DNA of 64,000 nt from Maribellus comscasis (GCF_009762775.1 NZ_CP046401.1:7204001-7268000), one strand, 5' to 3'; positions 19,287-30,300 are shown, counted from the first letter of the stretch. Translations and numbers: made by a program. Notes: generated by a model not told the origin, from the letters alone.

Positions 19287-20585
19287 TTAATCATCCAAAC
19301 ATTGGAATACAAGTTGACGGAACTTCCACTCTGTTTCATCCTCGTTTGTATTCTGAGTTTGTTTCATAATAATTCCAATTATATTCTCTTTGGGATCAGC
19401 AAAATACTGCGTATTAAAGTAACCTCCCCAGCCAAAAGTTCCTTCACTCCCTTTGCCGCCTCTGTTTTCACTTAGCTTTGTTTCAACTGAAAATGCCAGC
19501 CCAAACACCGAACCAGGGTTGTCACCCCAGATGTTCCCAATTTGATTGCTAAGAATAACATCTACCGTTTTTCGGCTTAAAATTCTTACACCATTGTATT
19601 CTCCGCCATTCAGATACATTTGAAGGAAAGTAGCATAATCTTTGGCAGTACTCGATAAGCCCGCACCGCCTGAGAAAAATGTTTGTGCGCCTTTTGCGGG
19701 GTAATCAGTATCATAAAAGGTTACCGGGAATTTTTTCCATTTCCCTTCAACTTTATGTTGGACTGCTACCAACCGCTCCTCTTTTTCAGAAGGCAGGTAA
19801 AAATGGGTATCATTCATTCCCATTGGATCAAAAATGTGGGTCTTCAGGAATTCATCGAAAGGCATCCTTGAAACAACTTCAATAAAATAACCGAGTACAT
19901 CCAGTCCTTCGCTGTATGTGTAATCCTCTCCAGGTTCATGATGAAGCGGCAGCTTTGCCAATTTTTTCACACTCTCTTTTATAGTGATATTCTGTGTGGT
20001 GAATAAATCAATAACACCCGCTCTTTGATAAATCATTTTCATCCGCTCATCCTTATCAATCATCCCATAACCAATTCCGGATGTGTGGGATAGTAATTGC
20101 CGGATAGTAATTTCAGATTTGGCTGATTGGGTTGTCCAGGTAGTATCACTATAATGAAATGATTTCAGAATCTGTGGATTTTTAAACTCAGGAATATATT
20201 TGGAAATAGGGTCATCCAACCGGAACTTTCCTTCTTCCCAAAGCATCATCACTGCGGTTGAGGTTATTGCCTTTGACTGAGATGCGATTCTGAAAATATC
20301 ATCCCTTTTCAATTTTCTTCCTTTCGTATTGTCAGCCATTCCAAAAGCTTTCCATTGGACAATTTTCCCCTTGCGGGTTACCAGTGTAACCATCCCGGGA
20401 ACTTCGCCTTGCTCAACAGCTTGTTGACACATTTTATCTATGCGGGATAAACGTTCAGAAGAAATTCCAACATTTTCTGGCAGAGTTTCTTCCAAAACAG
20501 GAGTCTTTTTTATTGATTTTGTCTGAGCTTCAAGGTTTATAAAACCTACTGTAAAAACAGCTAAAAAGATAAGTATTCGTTTCAT
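19287..20585 (-). CDS. secreted serine hydrolase, beta-lactamase/transpeptidase fold
   Basis: 432 residues with a Sec signal peptide of about 20 residues. The catalytic SxxK is SQSK at 102-105. The second motif is YTYSEG, where class C-type enzymes usually have YxN. SGGAGLSSTAKDYATFLQMYL and GWGGYFNTQYF fit PF00144. Members act as esterases, peptidases or transpeptidases, and in polysaccharide loci probably as esterases (inference). It sits between the GH9-like gene (36 bp upstream) and deoC (50 bp downstream), so co-transcription is likely. Confidence 0.85.
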   Translation of the reverse strand: MKRILIFLAVFTVGFINLEAQTKSIKKTPVLEETLPENVGISSERLSRIDKMCQQAVEQGEVPGMVTLVTRKGKIVQWKAFGMADNTKGRKLKRDDIFRIASQSKAITSTAVMMLWEEGKFRLDDPISKYIPEFKNPQILKSFHYSDTTWTTQSAKSEITIRQLLSHTSGIGYGMIDKDERMKMIYQRAGVIDLFTTQNITIKESVKKLAKLPLHHEPGEDYTYSEGLDVLGYFIEVVSRMPFDEFLKTHIFDPMGMNDTHFYLPSEKEERLVAVQHKVEGKWKKFPVTFYDTDYPAKGAQTFFSGGAGLSSTAKDYATFLQMYLNGGEYNGVRILSRKTVDVILSNQIGNIWGDNPGSVFGLAFSVETKLSENRGGKGSEGTFGWGGYFNTQYFADPKENIIGIIMKQTQNTNEDETEWKFRQLVFQCLDD

Positions 20586-20621
20586 TATTAAGATTGTTAG
20601 TTTTTCATTCTAAACCGTAAA

Positions 20622-22454
20622 TCATAGTCTCATCAACCCAGTCAGCCAACCTGCACTGTGAGGAATCCAGTCCTCATCGGTAAACGAAAACGGACCATCA
20701 TTTTTCTTTTCAGGCTTAATATCGTATTTAAATTGTTTCCCGGTTGAAAATCCGTTGCATATTACCCCACGGGTCTGAAACCATGTCCCTGCCCAACGTT
20801 TACCGGTTCCACAAATCATACTGGCTGGCAAAGCTATTCCTTCAGGAATATCAGTACTAAAAACTACACACCCCTGCCTAATATTTTTGGAAGTTATTCC
20901 CGCATTTAAGCCGGCTAACCATTGTAAATTGGAATAGGCTATCGTTTTCAGTTCAGGTTCTCTGAAGAGCTTATTTAATTCCAATGCAAGGGCTGCTGTG
21001 TAACCGTAAATAGCATTGGTTCCATGAAACGTTCCACAAAAACAGATTGCACCTTCGTCTCCGAATATTCCCTGTGGTACCAGATAAAACGGATTTTGTT
21101 TACATGCCGGGATAAGGTAGCCATAAGTAAAATCACGAAGTGTATTTTCCCATTTCTTTGCATCATCATGATCAGGATAGTCCTTCAGTAATTCAATTAA
21201 TGGCAAAAGATAGTTGGGATAAATTCCTCCCATGTCTGTGCCGAATTCACTACCAACTATACCATGAGTCCAGGAGGGTTCGCTATGCTGCATGCTCTTG
21301 TATTCATAAAAATGCCCGTAAAAACCACTCTCTGAATTCTCTCTGGAACGTTGCCTGTCCATAACCTGTTTTGCATACCAAAAAGCAAGTTCTTCAGCAC
21401 CAGGGCATTCGAATTTTCTCATTTCAAGGACTGCTCTGCACATTAACAATAAATCACGGGTAGGGTATTCATCTTTTGGGATTTTAGCGTCTTCGGCCAA
21501 TCCACGCTGAATTCTGGCATAACCATAATCACCCATCGGCTTGGCCTTATCTAATAACCATTGAAAGGATAATCTGGCAACCTCTTCATATTTTTGTTTT
21601 TTCTCCCCGAATGAGTCTGACAGTAATTGTGTAGCTTTTGCCAAAGCAATGACGGCCTTCATGACATCCTGCGGAAGAATATCTTTTTCATGCCCCAATA
21701 AATCATGTGACATTGCCCCCGGCGGAAAGCCTAGTTCGCGGGCTTTTTCCTGTGTCATAACCAGGTAATCACATCCGACCATTATTTGGGTATATATCCG
21801 CTGGATAAATGATTGTTCAAAACGTTGCGGAGATATTTCCAGTAATTCTTCAAGGGCAATAATCATGGCACTTTGTGCTGGACTTTCCACCCAAAGTGTG
21901 CCTGCATCCTGCCAGCCTGCGCCAACTTTTGTAAAATGACGGCGGCGTTCAAGCATATCTACAGAAGACCATTCGATGGAGCTGTCCCAAAGAATATCTT
22001 TCTCAACCTTTAAGCCTGTATCACACCATAAAACATCGCCGCCGTTCCGGACCTCTACAGCCCATTCTCCTGATTCATCAATTTCTTTAAATTCAGCCAC
22101 CCACCAATGGCTGCCCCACTTCTCTCCCCAGTAAATACATGGTGTTGTGTAATCTTTTTCTTTTGAAAATGGAATCAGTTTACATACAGAAGATTCCGGT
22201 AAATTGTTCTTCTCTGGAAGTTTTAGAATAACTCTTACTGGAAAACTGAATTCATAACCAACCTGCGAGAAAAGTAATCCTGCCTCCCCATTTTCATTAG
22301 TATAATTATTCCCTTTAAAAACCGGGAATGGCTCTTCCTTATTCCATCTTTGATTTTCTACCGTGCAAGATGATAAAGCTCCTGCTACAGTTGCTGCTGT
22401 TAAAACCCCTGTTTTAACAAACCTACGTCTGGAAATACTATTCCTGTTGCTCAT
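20622..22454 (-). CDS. Tat-exported GH9-like glycoside hydrolase
   Basis: 610 residues. The N-terminus has a twin-arginine motif (SRRRFVKTG) and a possible lipobox near ALSSC. An Ig-like domain follows (LFSQVGYEFSFPVRVILKLP), as in GH9 CelD-type enzymes, then a long helical catalytic-type domain. GWQDAGTLW may correspond to the GH9 DAG region; the GxNPxG-like loop reads GLNAGITSKN. The substrate is unknown; most proteins of this kind in Bacteroidota loci are not cellulases. Its start overlaps the kinase gene by 17 bp, indicating tight coupling with sugar phosphorylation. Confidence 0.75.
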   Translation of the reverse strand: MSNRNSISRRRFVKTGVLTAATVAGALSSCTVENQRWNKEEPFPVFKGNNYTNENGEAGLLFSQVGYEFSFPVRVILKLPEKNNLPESSVCKLIPFSKEKDYTTPCIYWGEKWGSHWWVAEFKEIDESGEWAVEVRNGGDVLWCDTGLKVEKDILWDSSIEWSSVDMLERRRHFTKVGAGWQDAGTLWVESPAQSAMIIALEELLEISPQRFEQSFIQRIYTQIMVGCDYLVMTQEKARELGFPPGAMSHDLLGHEKDILPQDVMKAVIALAKATQLLSDSFGEKKQKYEEVARLSFQWLLDKAKPMGDYGYARIQRGLAEDAKIPKDEYPTRDLLLMCRAVLEMRKFECPGAEELAFWYAKQVMDRQRSRENSESGFYGHFYEYKSMQHSEPSWTHGIVGSEFGTDMGGIYPNYLLPLIELLKDYPDHDDAKKWENTLRDFTYGYLIPACKQNPFYLVPQGIFGDEGAICFCGTFHGTNAIYGYTAALALELNKLFREPELKTIAYSNLQWLAGLNAGITSKNIRQGCVVFSTDIPEGIALPASMICGTGKRWAGTWFQTRGVICNGFSTGKQFKYDIKPEKKNDGPFSFTDEDWIPHSAGWLTGLMRL

Positions 22455-23367
22455 GATTTAAAAATTTTTCGATTTCGTTTCGGGTGGGTGCAGATGGCTG
22501 TGCGCCCATTTTTGTTACACATAAAGCTGATGCTGCAGAAGCAAAAACCAACGCATCTTTCAGACTTTTCCCTTCCACTTGTGCAACTGCAAAACTTCCG
22601 CAAAAAACATCTCCCGCGGCTGTAGTATCAACTACATCTACATTGAATGCCGGGACATAAATCTTATCGATAAGAGACAAAGCAAATGAACCTCGTTTCC
22701 CTAAAGTAATGATTACTAATTTCGCCCCCATCCGAAGTAAATGCTGACCAGCTTTCTCCACTTCTTCGTTACTTTCAACAGGAAATCCACATAAAAACTC
22801 CGCTTCGGTTTCATTAACAATAAGAATTGCCGTTTCTCCAATATATGAAAGGTTAAATGAACGTGCCGGGGCAAAATTCCATAGAACCGGAATATTCTTT
22901 TCTTTCGCAATATCAAATACATATTTTATGGTCTGTTCAGGAATTTCGTACTGCATAAGAATCATTGCCGATTCTTCAATTACAGGCATTGCTTCATCAA
23001 TTCTTGCTGGTATCAACCTGTAGTTGGCACCTGGAGCTACAGAAAGGTAATTGTTTCCCTGGTCACCTATCATTACCAGGGCATAACCGCTTGATATCCC
23101 TTCTTCCTGAAAAACAAACCTTATATCCAGTTCATCGGCTTTAAAATTCTTCAGCATCTGAGGGGTAAACGCATCATCGCCCACACAGTTAACAAACGCA
23201 ACATTGCCTCCTGCCCTTACTGACCCAATTGCCTGGTTCGCTCCTTTTCCTCCGTAAGTCTGCAAAAATTCTGCATCGGCAATGGTTTCTCCAATCCTTG
23301 GCAAACGCTCCATTTTCATAATCATATCGACATTTGAACTGCCTATTACAACTATTTTATTTTTCAC
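22438..23367 (-). CDS. rbsK: ribokinase-type PfkB sugar kinase
   Basis: 309 residues, full length for PfkB kinases. Both family signatures are present: YGGKGANQAIGSVRAGG near residue 38 and DTTAAGDVFCGSFA, which carries the anion hole and catalytic Asp near residue 250. The overall pattern (GSSNVDMIMKMERLPRIGET) is that of ribokinase rather than KDG kinase or fructokinase. With DERA in the same operon, 2-deoxyribose as a substrate is possible (deoxyribokinase activity), but sequence alone cannot separate it from ribose. It is 21 bp downstream of the transporter gene. Confidence 0.88.
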   Translation of the reverse strand: MKNKIVVIGSSNVDMIMKMERLPRIGETIADAEFLQTYGGKGANQAIGSVRAGGNVAFVNCVGDDAFTPQMLKNFKADELDIRFVFQEEGISSGYALVMIGDQGNNYLSVAPGANYRLIPARIDEAMPVIEESAMILMQYEIPEQTIKYVFDIAKEKNIPVLWNFAPARSFNLSYIGETAILIVNETEAEFLCGFPVESNEEVEKAGQHLLRMGAKLVIITLGKRGSFALSLIDKIYVPAFNVDVVDTTAAGDVFCGSFAVAQVEGKSLKDALVFASAASALCVTKMGAQPSAPTRNEIEKFLNHEQQE

Positions 23368-23388
23368 AACTTCTGAATTTTAAGCTGG

Positions 23389-24393
23389 TTAGTTCACCCG
23401 CGCCATGATAATCATTCCAAGACCTGCAATAAAAAGAATAAACATGGCGGCCAGGTATTTATTAACAGATTTGGGTGCTCCTGAAAACTCTTTAAACCAA
23501 AAAACTCCCCATGCTGCTCCTATCATTGTTGAACCCTGACCAAGCCCGTATGAAATAGCAGGACCTGCTTTTTCCGCTGCAATCAGGTTAAACAGAAATC
23601 CTATATTGAATATTATTCCCCCTAAAATCCCGATGGCATGTTGGCGTGTGGTCCCGTTTGTAAAATATTGCTTGTAGCTTACAGGAGTTCCGGTAATAGG
23701 TTTATACATAAAAAATGTATTCCAGACAAAATTGGAAAGGAACAGTCCAACGGAAAACACAAGAACAGCAGAATATGGAGTCAGTTTTCCCGGTTCGGGA
23801 TGGGTAAAGTCCATGGTCATCCCTTCGGTTACAAAACGGTAAAAGAAAGACATTATAATTCCTGAAATAACCGAGAGAATAATTCCCCTGGTTGAAGCCT
23901 TCCCTTTTGAGGATTCTGCTTTTCGAGACGCGAGAGCATCAACGACCATTGCAATAACAACCAGTAAAACACCGGCAAACAAAAGGAGAAGATTACCGGT
24001 GGGTACCTTCAGGTAATTAAGCAATACGCCCAACACCAGTGCCAGCCCAACTGCAATTGGGAAAGCAACTGACAAACCGGCAATAGTAATTGCCGCAACA
24101 ATCAACAGGTTGGAAAGGTTAAAAATTACACCCCCTATAAAAGTATAGGTTAAAGATGCGAAGTCAGCCTGCCGCAGGTCGGCAATAAAACTTCTGCCCT
24201 CTGTCCCAAAACTTCCCATGGTCAATCCAAACAGTAGCGCTGTCAGAATCAAACCAATAGAATAATCCCAGTAATACAACGGGAACTGCCATTTTGGGCT
24301 TGTGCACTTTGCTGAATTGGCCCAGGAGCCCCAGCACAACATTGTTATTAAACAAAATACTACGGCTAATTGGTAGGAATCAATTATAAACAT
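23389..24393 (-). CDS. RbsU/GRP-type sugar transporter
   Basis: 334 residues with about ten hydrophobic helices. It resembles the glucose/ribose porter (GRP) group of the drug/metabolite superfamily: CWGSWANSAK near the N-terminus, YYWDYSIGLILTALLFGLTMGS, and GPAISYGLGQGSTMIGAAWGVFWFKEF near the end. Such proteins import ribose or other monosaccharides across the inner membrane. As the first gene of the operon with kinase, GH9-like enzyme, serine hydrolase and deoC, it likely supplies the kinase substrate. Confidence 0.85.
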   Translation of the reverse strand: MFIIDSYQLAVVFCLITMLCWGSWANSAKCTSPKWQFPLYYWDYSIGLILTALLFGLTMGSFGTEGRSFIADLRQADFASLTYTFIGGVIFNLSNLLIVAAITIAGLSVAFPIAVGLALVLGVLLNYLKVPTGNLLLLFAGVLLVVIAMVVDALASRKAESSKGKASTRGIILSVISGIIMSFFYRFVTEGMTMDFTHPEPGKLTPYSAVLVFSVGLFLSNFVWNTFFMYKPITGTPVSYKQYFTNGTTRQHAIGILGGIIFNIGFLFNLIAAEKAGPAISYGLGQGSTMIGAAWGVFWFKEFSGAPKSVNKYLAAMFILFIAGLGMIIMARVN

Positions 24394-24548
24394 TTGATAT
24401 TATTTTTAAGTAACAATTACCAAGACAAAGTAACTTTTGCATTTAACTATTAAGGCCACAACCATAGAAGTGTAATGAAAAGCTGGAAAAATTACATGTT
24501 GTAAAATTTCACAAAATAGATTGGTTATAATTAGGTTCCGGTGTACAA

Positions 24549-25727
24549 TCAATTACCCAGTTTGTACATTTCGCTTGCAGCAAGTAGAAACATACCTGTC
24601 ACATATTCATGAGAATCATCCTGTATTACTTTGTATGGTGCGCCTGCAGATAATTGTCCCCATTGCACTTTACCTTCTTCGCTTACTACTGAAACAACTG
24701 CTGCCCACGATTTTTTGACAACAGGCAAGAATTCTTCGCGAGATAAAATCCCATTATTTATACCCCAGGCTATTCCATAAGTAAAAAAACTTGTACCACT
24801 ACTTTCTTTTAAATTGTAATCGAGGGGATCATCCAGATTTGGTCGCCAAAACCCGTCTAGTTGCTGACGTTCCTTTAATTCGGTTGCCATAATTATATAT
24901 AAGGCTTTATATCTTTCATAATTACCGTGATCCGATGGCATATATTTCAAGATCCTCGTTAATCCACCAAATGCCCAGCCATTTCCTCTTGACCAAAGCA
25001 CTTTTTTGCCATTTTTTGTTTCCTGATAAATATAGGTAGTCCTTGCTTCGCCATGAGGTATTGAATCCGGGCGGATATATCTTTCTTCTATTATACCTTG
25101 GTACCCTTTCATGTATCTCGTATCTCGATAAAATAGACCGGCATCTTTATCAAATAAAGCACCATAAATATCCCAGAAACAAGCGTCCATCCAATCGAGA
25201 TATTTTTCTTCACCGGTAATTTTATTCAACATCGCTAAGGCCGGGGGAGAAGTGTACAAACCATCAATGTATCGTAAACCGCTATTTTCATAATACCATT
25301 TTAATGGATCGGAAACAGGATTTATAACAGAAGGATCGGCGAGGTAATTGATGCTTGATTCGAGCATTTTGGGGTCTCCTTTTTCAAAATAACACTCCAT
25401 CCATATTTGCCCCCTGATTAATGAATAAAAACTACTTCCGTAAATGCCTGATTCAGCATTAGGTACCTGCCATTTCATTTCATTACCCCAATAAATACAT
25501 TTTTCCAGATAGTTATTATCTCGCGTTGATTGATAAACGGCCATTACCCCTGAATAATAGGTGCCTCTGACCCAGTTATCATTTGAAAAACGTGAAAGAT
25601 GATTTGCTTGATAGTTACTTACTCTATCGCTAATTTCTTTAATATACTTTTTTGAATACATATTATCCTGGGCAAATACGAGATAGCCCAAACAAGACAA
25701 TATAATTATCAACATTATTTGCTTCAT
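24549..25727 (-). CDS. GH105-type unsaturated glycuronyl hydrolase
   Basis: 392 residues with a 20-residue signal peptide (LGYLVFAQ). The (alpha/alpha)6 fold of GH88/GH105 (PF07470) is indicated by YIDGLYTSPPALAMLNKIT, which probably holds the catalytic Asp, and SRGNGWAFGGLTRILKYMP, the family hallmark. ESSGTSFFTYGIAWGINNGIL is also conserved. These enzymes remove the 4,5-unsaturated uronic acid left at the non-reducing end by a polysaccharide lyase. No lyase is recognisable in the window, so the partner must lie elsewhere or be unrecognised. It is downstream of SusD of the second locus. Confidence 0.85.
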   Translation of the reverse strand: MKQIMLIIILSCLGYLVFAQDNMYSKKYIKEISDRVSNYQANHLSRFSNDNWVRGTYYSGVMAVYQSTRDNNYLEKCIYWGNEMKWQVPNAESGIYGSSFYSLIRGQIWMECYFEKGDPKMLESSINYLADPSVINPVSDPLKWYYENSGLRYIDGLYTSPPALAMLNKITGEEKYLDWMDACFWDIYGALFDKDAGLFYRDTRYMKGYQGIIEERYIRPDSIPHGEARTTYIYQETKNGKKVLWSRGNGWAFGGLTRILKYMPSDHGNYERYKALYIIMATELKERQQLDGFWRPNLDDPLDYNLKESSGTSFFTYGIAWGINNGILSREEFLPVVKKSWAAVVSVVSEEGKVQWGQLSAGAPYKVIQDDSHEYVTGMFLLAASEMYKLGN

Positions 25728-25814
25728 ATTTTTAATTGATAAAAGTTAGGCATGAGCTATTTAAAATAGTCTCAAAAAACTCCACAGACTTGCACTCTAA
25801 TTACACTCATTTTC

Positions 25815-25858
25815 ATACCGGAAGAAGAAATAAAAATACTTTTACCTTCTTCCAGTAT
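25815..25858 (-). terminator. possible hairpin terminator after second SusD
   Basis: A 13-bp stem with one mismatch (arms at 25815-25827 and 25846-25858, core GGAAGAAG/CTTCTTCC) and an 18-base AT-rich loop, just beyond the SusD stop. The following T-run on the minus strand is weak, so attenuation or mRNA stabilisation is as likely as termination. Confidence 0.45.
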
Positions 25859-25867
25859 ATATTAATA

Positions 25868-27388
25868 TTACCATCCAGTATTTTGAGAAAGATCCGGATT
25901 TAAATCTCTTTCTCGCTGTGGAACTGGGAATAGTGTTTTAAAATCTTTAACGTTGTTAGTGATAGTTGTTTTGAGAGGTTCTCCGGCCAATTGAGCTTCA
26001 ACCTGTCCATGTTCTTTCATTCTCTCAACAAAATCCCCCCATCTCACTAAATCAAAGAAGCGGTTGCCTTCAAAAACGAATTCTAAGCGTCGCTCCAGTT
26101 TAATTTTCTCTCTCAATTCAGATTGGGATAACCCACTGTAATTATGTTCAGAATCATTAAATGCCCTTTCTCTTATACGATTAATATAAGGTAAAGCTTC
26201 ATTTGTTTTACCTAATTCATTTAGTGCTTCAGCATACATTAGAATAGCATCTGAATATCTTAAAATATGGAAATTTACATCACAATTTCCGCAAATATTC
26301 TCACCTGTCTCAAAGTACTTATAAATTAAGGGTATGGAAGATGTGTAAACCTGACTATTTGTAGGACTTACATAATCGAGATTAAATGTTGCTGCCTTAC
26401 GTTCGTCATAATCATCAAAAAGATTATATAATTCCTGCGTAGGGATATCTGATTCCCATGCACCTGATATCCCTGGAACACCACCACCTCCCGGAACTGA
26501 ATACTTGGGTGCAATGGCATACATTATACCATTAGCATTACCGGGTGATTCCATGAATTGAACTGAAAACACCATTTCCATGCCATTTTCCGTAGCTATT
26601 TCCCAATTGTCTCTATAATTTTCATTCAGTCCATATCCATAAGCCGCTTCATTAGAAATTACTTCACTTAAAACATTTGCTGCATCTTGCCAATTTTCCC
26701 TGGTTAAGTATACTTTTGCTAATAAAATTTTTGCAGTACCCTCAGTAGCCTTTCCGATGTCTTTACTGGTATATTCTTTAGGAAGGTTGTTTGTTGCAAA
26801 TGTGAGGTCTTCAATAATCTGACTGTAAACTTCTTCTTTTGGGGATCTGGTTGTATATGCGTCGTCCAATGATTCAAGTTTGGTAACTAAAGGAACATCG
26901 CCCCATAAACGTACGGCATTAAAGTAAAACAGTGCACGTAAAAATTTTGCTTCACCAAGAAACTGATTCTTTTTGGTTTCATCCATTGTTACATCAGGTA
27001 TTGCATCAATTGCAGTATTGGCGCGCGTTATTCCATCGTATGTAACTTGCCAAACATTCCGAACAATAGGATTTTCTGTATTATACCTAAGGTATTCTAG
27101 ATCCTGATTAGTTGAGGATGCCATCCCAATCCCATTCTTCATATCATCGGTGGTCAGATCTGTTAGCCAACTAAACTGAAGCTCGTAAGTTCCCTGCCAA
27201 TCACCATACAGCCTTGCATAAATTGCATTGATTGCAGCTTCTGCATCTGTTTCACTACTATAGAAGTTTCCAACAACAAACCTATCTTCCGGATTTTCTT
27301 CCAACAAATTGCATGCAGATAGAATGCCTGCAATCAGGAAAAATAAATAATGAATTTTAAATATTTTTTTCATGATCATTCTTTTCAA
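25868..27388 (-). CDS. susD: SusD/RagB-family glycan-binding lipoprotein
   Basis: 506 residues with a lipobox (GILSACN, Cys26). Typical SusD segments are FLGEAKFLRALFYFNAVRLWGDVPLVTK, ATEGTAKILLAKVYLTRENW, LRYSDAILMYAEALNELGK and KLERRLEFVFEGNRFFDLVRWGDF, with the terminal VPQRERDLNPDLSQNTGW. It is a surface glycan-binding partner of the upstream SusC. It lies 8 bp downstream of that gene and differs clearly from the SusD of the LacI locus, so the two loci probably import different ligands. Confidence 0.95.
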   Translation of the reverse strand: MKRMIMKKIFKIHYLFFLIAGILSACNLLEENPEDRFVVGNFYSSETDAEAAINAIYARLYGDWQGTYELQFSWLTDLTTDDMKNGIGMASSTNQDLEYLRYNTENPIVRNVWQVTYDGITRANTAIDAIPDVTMDETKKNQFLGEAKFLRALFYFNAVRLWGDVPLVTKLESLDDAYTTRSPKEEVYSQIIEDLTFATNNLPKEYTSKDIGKATEGTAKILLAKVYLTRENWQDAANVLSEVISNEAAYGYGLNENYRDNWEIATENGMEMVFSVQFMESPGNANGIMYAIAPKYSVPGGGGVPGISGAWESDIPTQELYNLFDDYDERKAATFNLDYVSPTNSQVYTSSIPLIYKYFETGENICGNCDVNFHILRYSDAILMYAEALNELGKTNEALPYINRIRERAFNDSEHNYSGLSQSELREKIKLERRLEFVFEGNRFFDLVRWGDFVERMKEHGQVEAQLAGEPLKTTITNNVKDFKTLFPVPQRERDLNPDLSQNTGW

Positions 27389-27395
27389 ATATTAT

Positions 27396-30300
27396 TTATT
27401 GAATATCTATTTGTAACCCCAGCATAAGTGTTTTTGGTTGGGGATAAGTGTCAACATCTTCTCCAATCTCAAGGTTTGACGCTCCGCGAAAACTCACTTC
27501 CGGATCATACCCCGAATATTTTGTCCATGTGAAATAATTCTGAGCGGTGATATATGCTTTTAAGTTTCCAATGTGTTTTGACTTGAGCTTTGGGAATGTA
27601 TATGCAAGAGAAACCGTCTTCAATTTCAGGTAAGAGCCATCTTCTACAAACAGGTCGCAAAAATAGAAGGATCTGTTTGTATTTGCCCTGGGATACTCAC
27701 CCGAAGGATTCTCTGGAGTCCATCTATTTAAAAGTTCTTTGGACACATTTTGCCCTCCTGATGGAATACTTAAAACCGAATGATTATAGTTTACAATGTC
27801 GTTACCATATGACCATTGCAAAAATGCTGTTAATTCAAACCCTTTATAAGAAAAGTTGTTTGTCATTCCTCCTGTAAATTTAGGATTAGGATTACCAATA
27901 ATCTGTCGGTCATAGGTTGCGTCAATAACACCATCAGGGACACCATCAGGTCCACTCAAATCTTTATATCTTCTGCCACCAGGCCAATTGGTTGGTCCAC
28001 CACTTGGCCCCTGATTCACTTCCTGTTCATTTTGATAAATACCATCAGAAACATACCCATAAAAAACACTAATGGGTTCACCAAGTATTAAACGGTGAAT
28101 GGAACCAGTTTTCCACGCTCCATCTCCAATTTGAGTATATTCTTCCCCTCCTAACTCAAGTACTTTATTTCGGTTAAAAGAAATATTGAAGGACGTTTCC
28201 CACTTGAATTCTCCACTGTTAATGTTTACACTTTCGACGGCAAATTCATACCCTTTATTCTGGATACTTCCAATGTTTTGAATAGATGTACTAAATCCAC
28301 TAACAAACGGAACATTCACTGAATAAATTAAATCGGTTGTTTTTTTGAAATAATAATCAGCGGTGATTCTCAGCCTGTTATTGATAAATCCAACATCTAT
28401 TCCTAAATCAAACTGCGCTGTTTTTTCCCACTTCAAATCAGGATTAGGAATTTTATTTGGCATAAAACCTGTCACTAATGAATTTCCGATCGTATAAGTA
28501 GTATTCCCCAAAGTTTGCAAGGAGTTGTACAGACCTATTTCCTGATTTCCAGTATATCCAAAACTGGTCCTGAGTTTTAGATTTGAGAAAACATCTAAAT
28601 CTTTAACAAACGATTCTTCACTAGCTCTCCATGCAAATGAGGTTGATGGGAAAAAGGCATATTTATTATTCTCTCCAAATCTGGAGGAACCATCAATACG
28701 TGCATTTACTGAGAATAGATACTTATTCAGCAAGCTATAATTCATTCTTCCTAAATAAGAAACTAATCCCCATTCGCTGGCGTCTGAATTAGGAGCATTA
28801 TAAACCGCACCACTTTCCAAACTATTCTCCTCTAAAACATTATTAACAAAATCTTGAGAAGAACCGCTCACTCCTTCATACCAGTTTTTTTGAAATGTGA
28901 CGCCTAATAAGGCATTTATAGAATGAATTTCATTAAAAACGTTCTCGTATGTTAACGTATTTTCATTTAATACATTAGTAGACAAACCACTAGAAACAGA
29001 AGCTTTTGCTACACCATTGCTTTCATAAAGTATTGAGGGGGTAAAATTATTTTCTTTTATGTTTGATATATCAGTACCTAAACTTACCCTTGCCGATAGC
29101 CCCTCAAATAATTCCAATTCGGCATAAAAGTCTCCAAGAAATCTGGTATGGATTGTCTCTAGTACTCTTTCTCTGGCAGTAGCAACCGGGTTAGATATTG
29201 TAAGTCCTGGTGTATTTACCTGGGTGTATTCACCAAGCTCTTTATTTGCGTAAACAGGCTGTACCGGATTAAACATCAGGGCCGCGCTAACAATTCCTTG
29301 TTCTGAACCTGTTGAAGTTGGAACAGCATTATTTTCTATTCTGGTTATTGTTGAGTGAGTGCCAACTTTAAAGTTATCCCAAATATTTCGATCGAAATTA
29401 AGACGACTGGTATACCGCTTCATCCTGGAGTTGATAATAATTCCTTCCTGATCAAAATAACTACCTGTAATTGCGTACCTCATTTTATTATCACCTCCTG
29501 AAATGGATAAATAATAATTTTGAATTGGTGCATCTCTGTATATTTCATCTTGCCAATCAGTTCCTTTGGGATTTGCTTTCAATTCGGCCATTTTTGTTTC
29601 ATCGTATATAGGAGAATAACCGTCTGTAGTAAATGCTTCATTAACTAAAGTAGCATATTCAAATGCATTCATTACTTCTATTTTTTTAGGTAATGACTGA
29701 ATTCCATAATAACTGTTAAAGGTAATTCTATCCCGTCCTTCTTTCCCACTTTTTGTGGTAATCAGGACGACACCATTTGCAGCCCTTGCTCCATATATAG
29801 CGGTAGCTGAAGCATCCTTTAAAATTTCTACACTTTCAATATCATTTGGATTAAGCGTAGCCAAGCCACTAATCTTTGCATTTCCACCAGTGTTACCAAA
29901 TCCTGCCCCACTATATACAGGAAAGCCATCAATGACATATAGAGGTTCATTTCCGCCTTGCAAAGAACTTGTCCCCCTGATACGAATTGAAGCGACCGAA
30001 CCAGGTGCCCCTGATGTTTGCGTGACCATGACGCCAGATGCCCTCCCTATTAACCCCTGATCTATTGACTGAACCGGAGCACCAATGACATCATCAATAT
30101 TTACTGAAGAAACAGATCCTGTTAGATCACTTTTTTTAATAGTCCCGTAACCAATAGCAACAACTTCCTCTATATCAAGAGCTTCTTCTTCCATTGTCAC
30201 GTTAACATTTGTTTTTACAGAAACATCCATCTCTTTTGTTTTCATTCCCACAAAAGAAAAAATGAGTACAGCATCATTAGGAACGTTTGATAATGAATAT

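Noticed and set aside
22438..23367. 2-keto-3-deoxygluconate kinase for the PfkB gene.
   Set aside because: The N-terminal pattern and GGKGANQ segment are ribokinase-like, and the partner aldolase is DERA rather than a KDPG aldolase.
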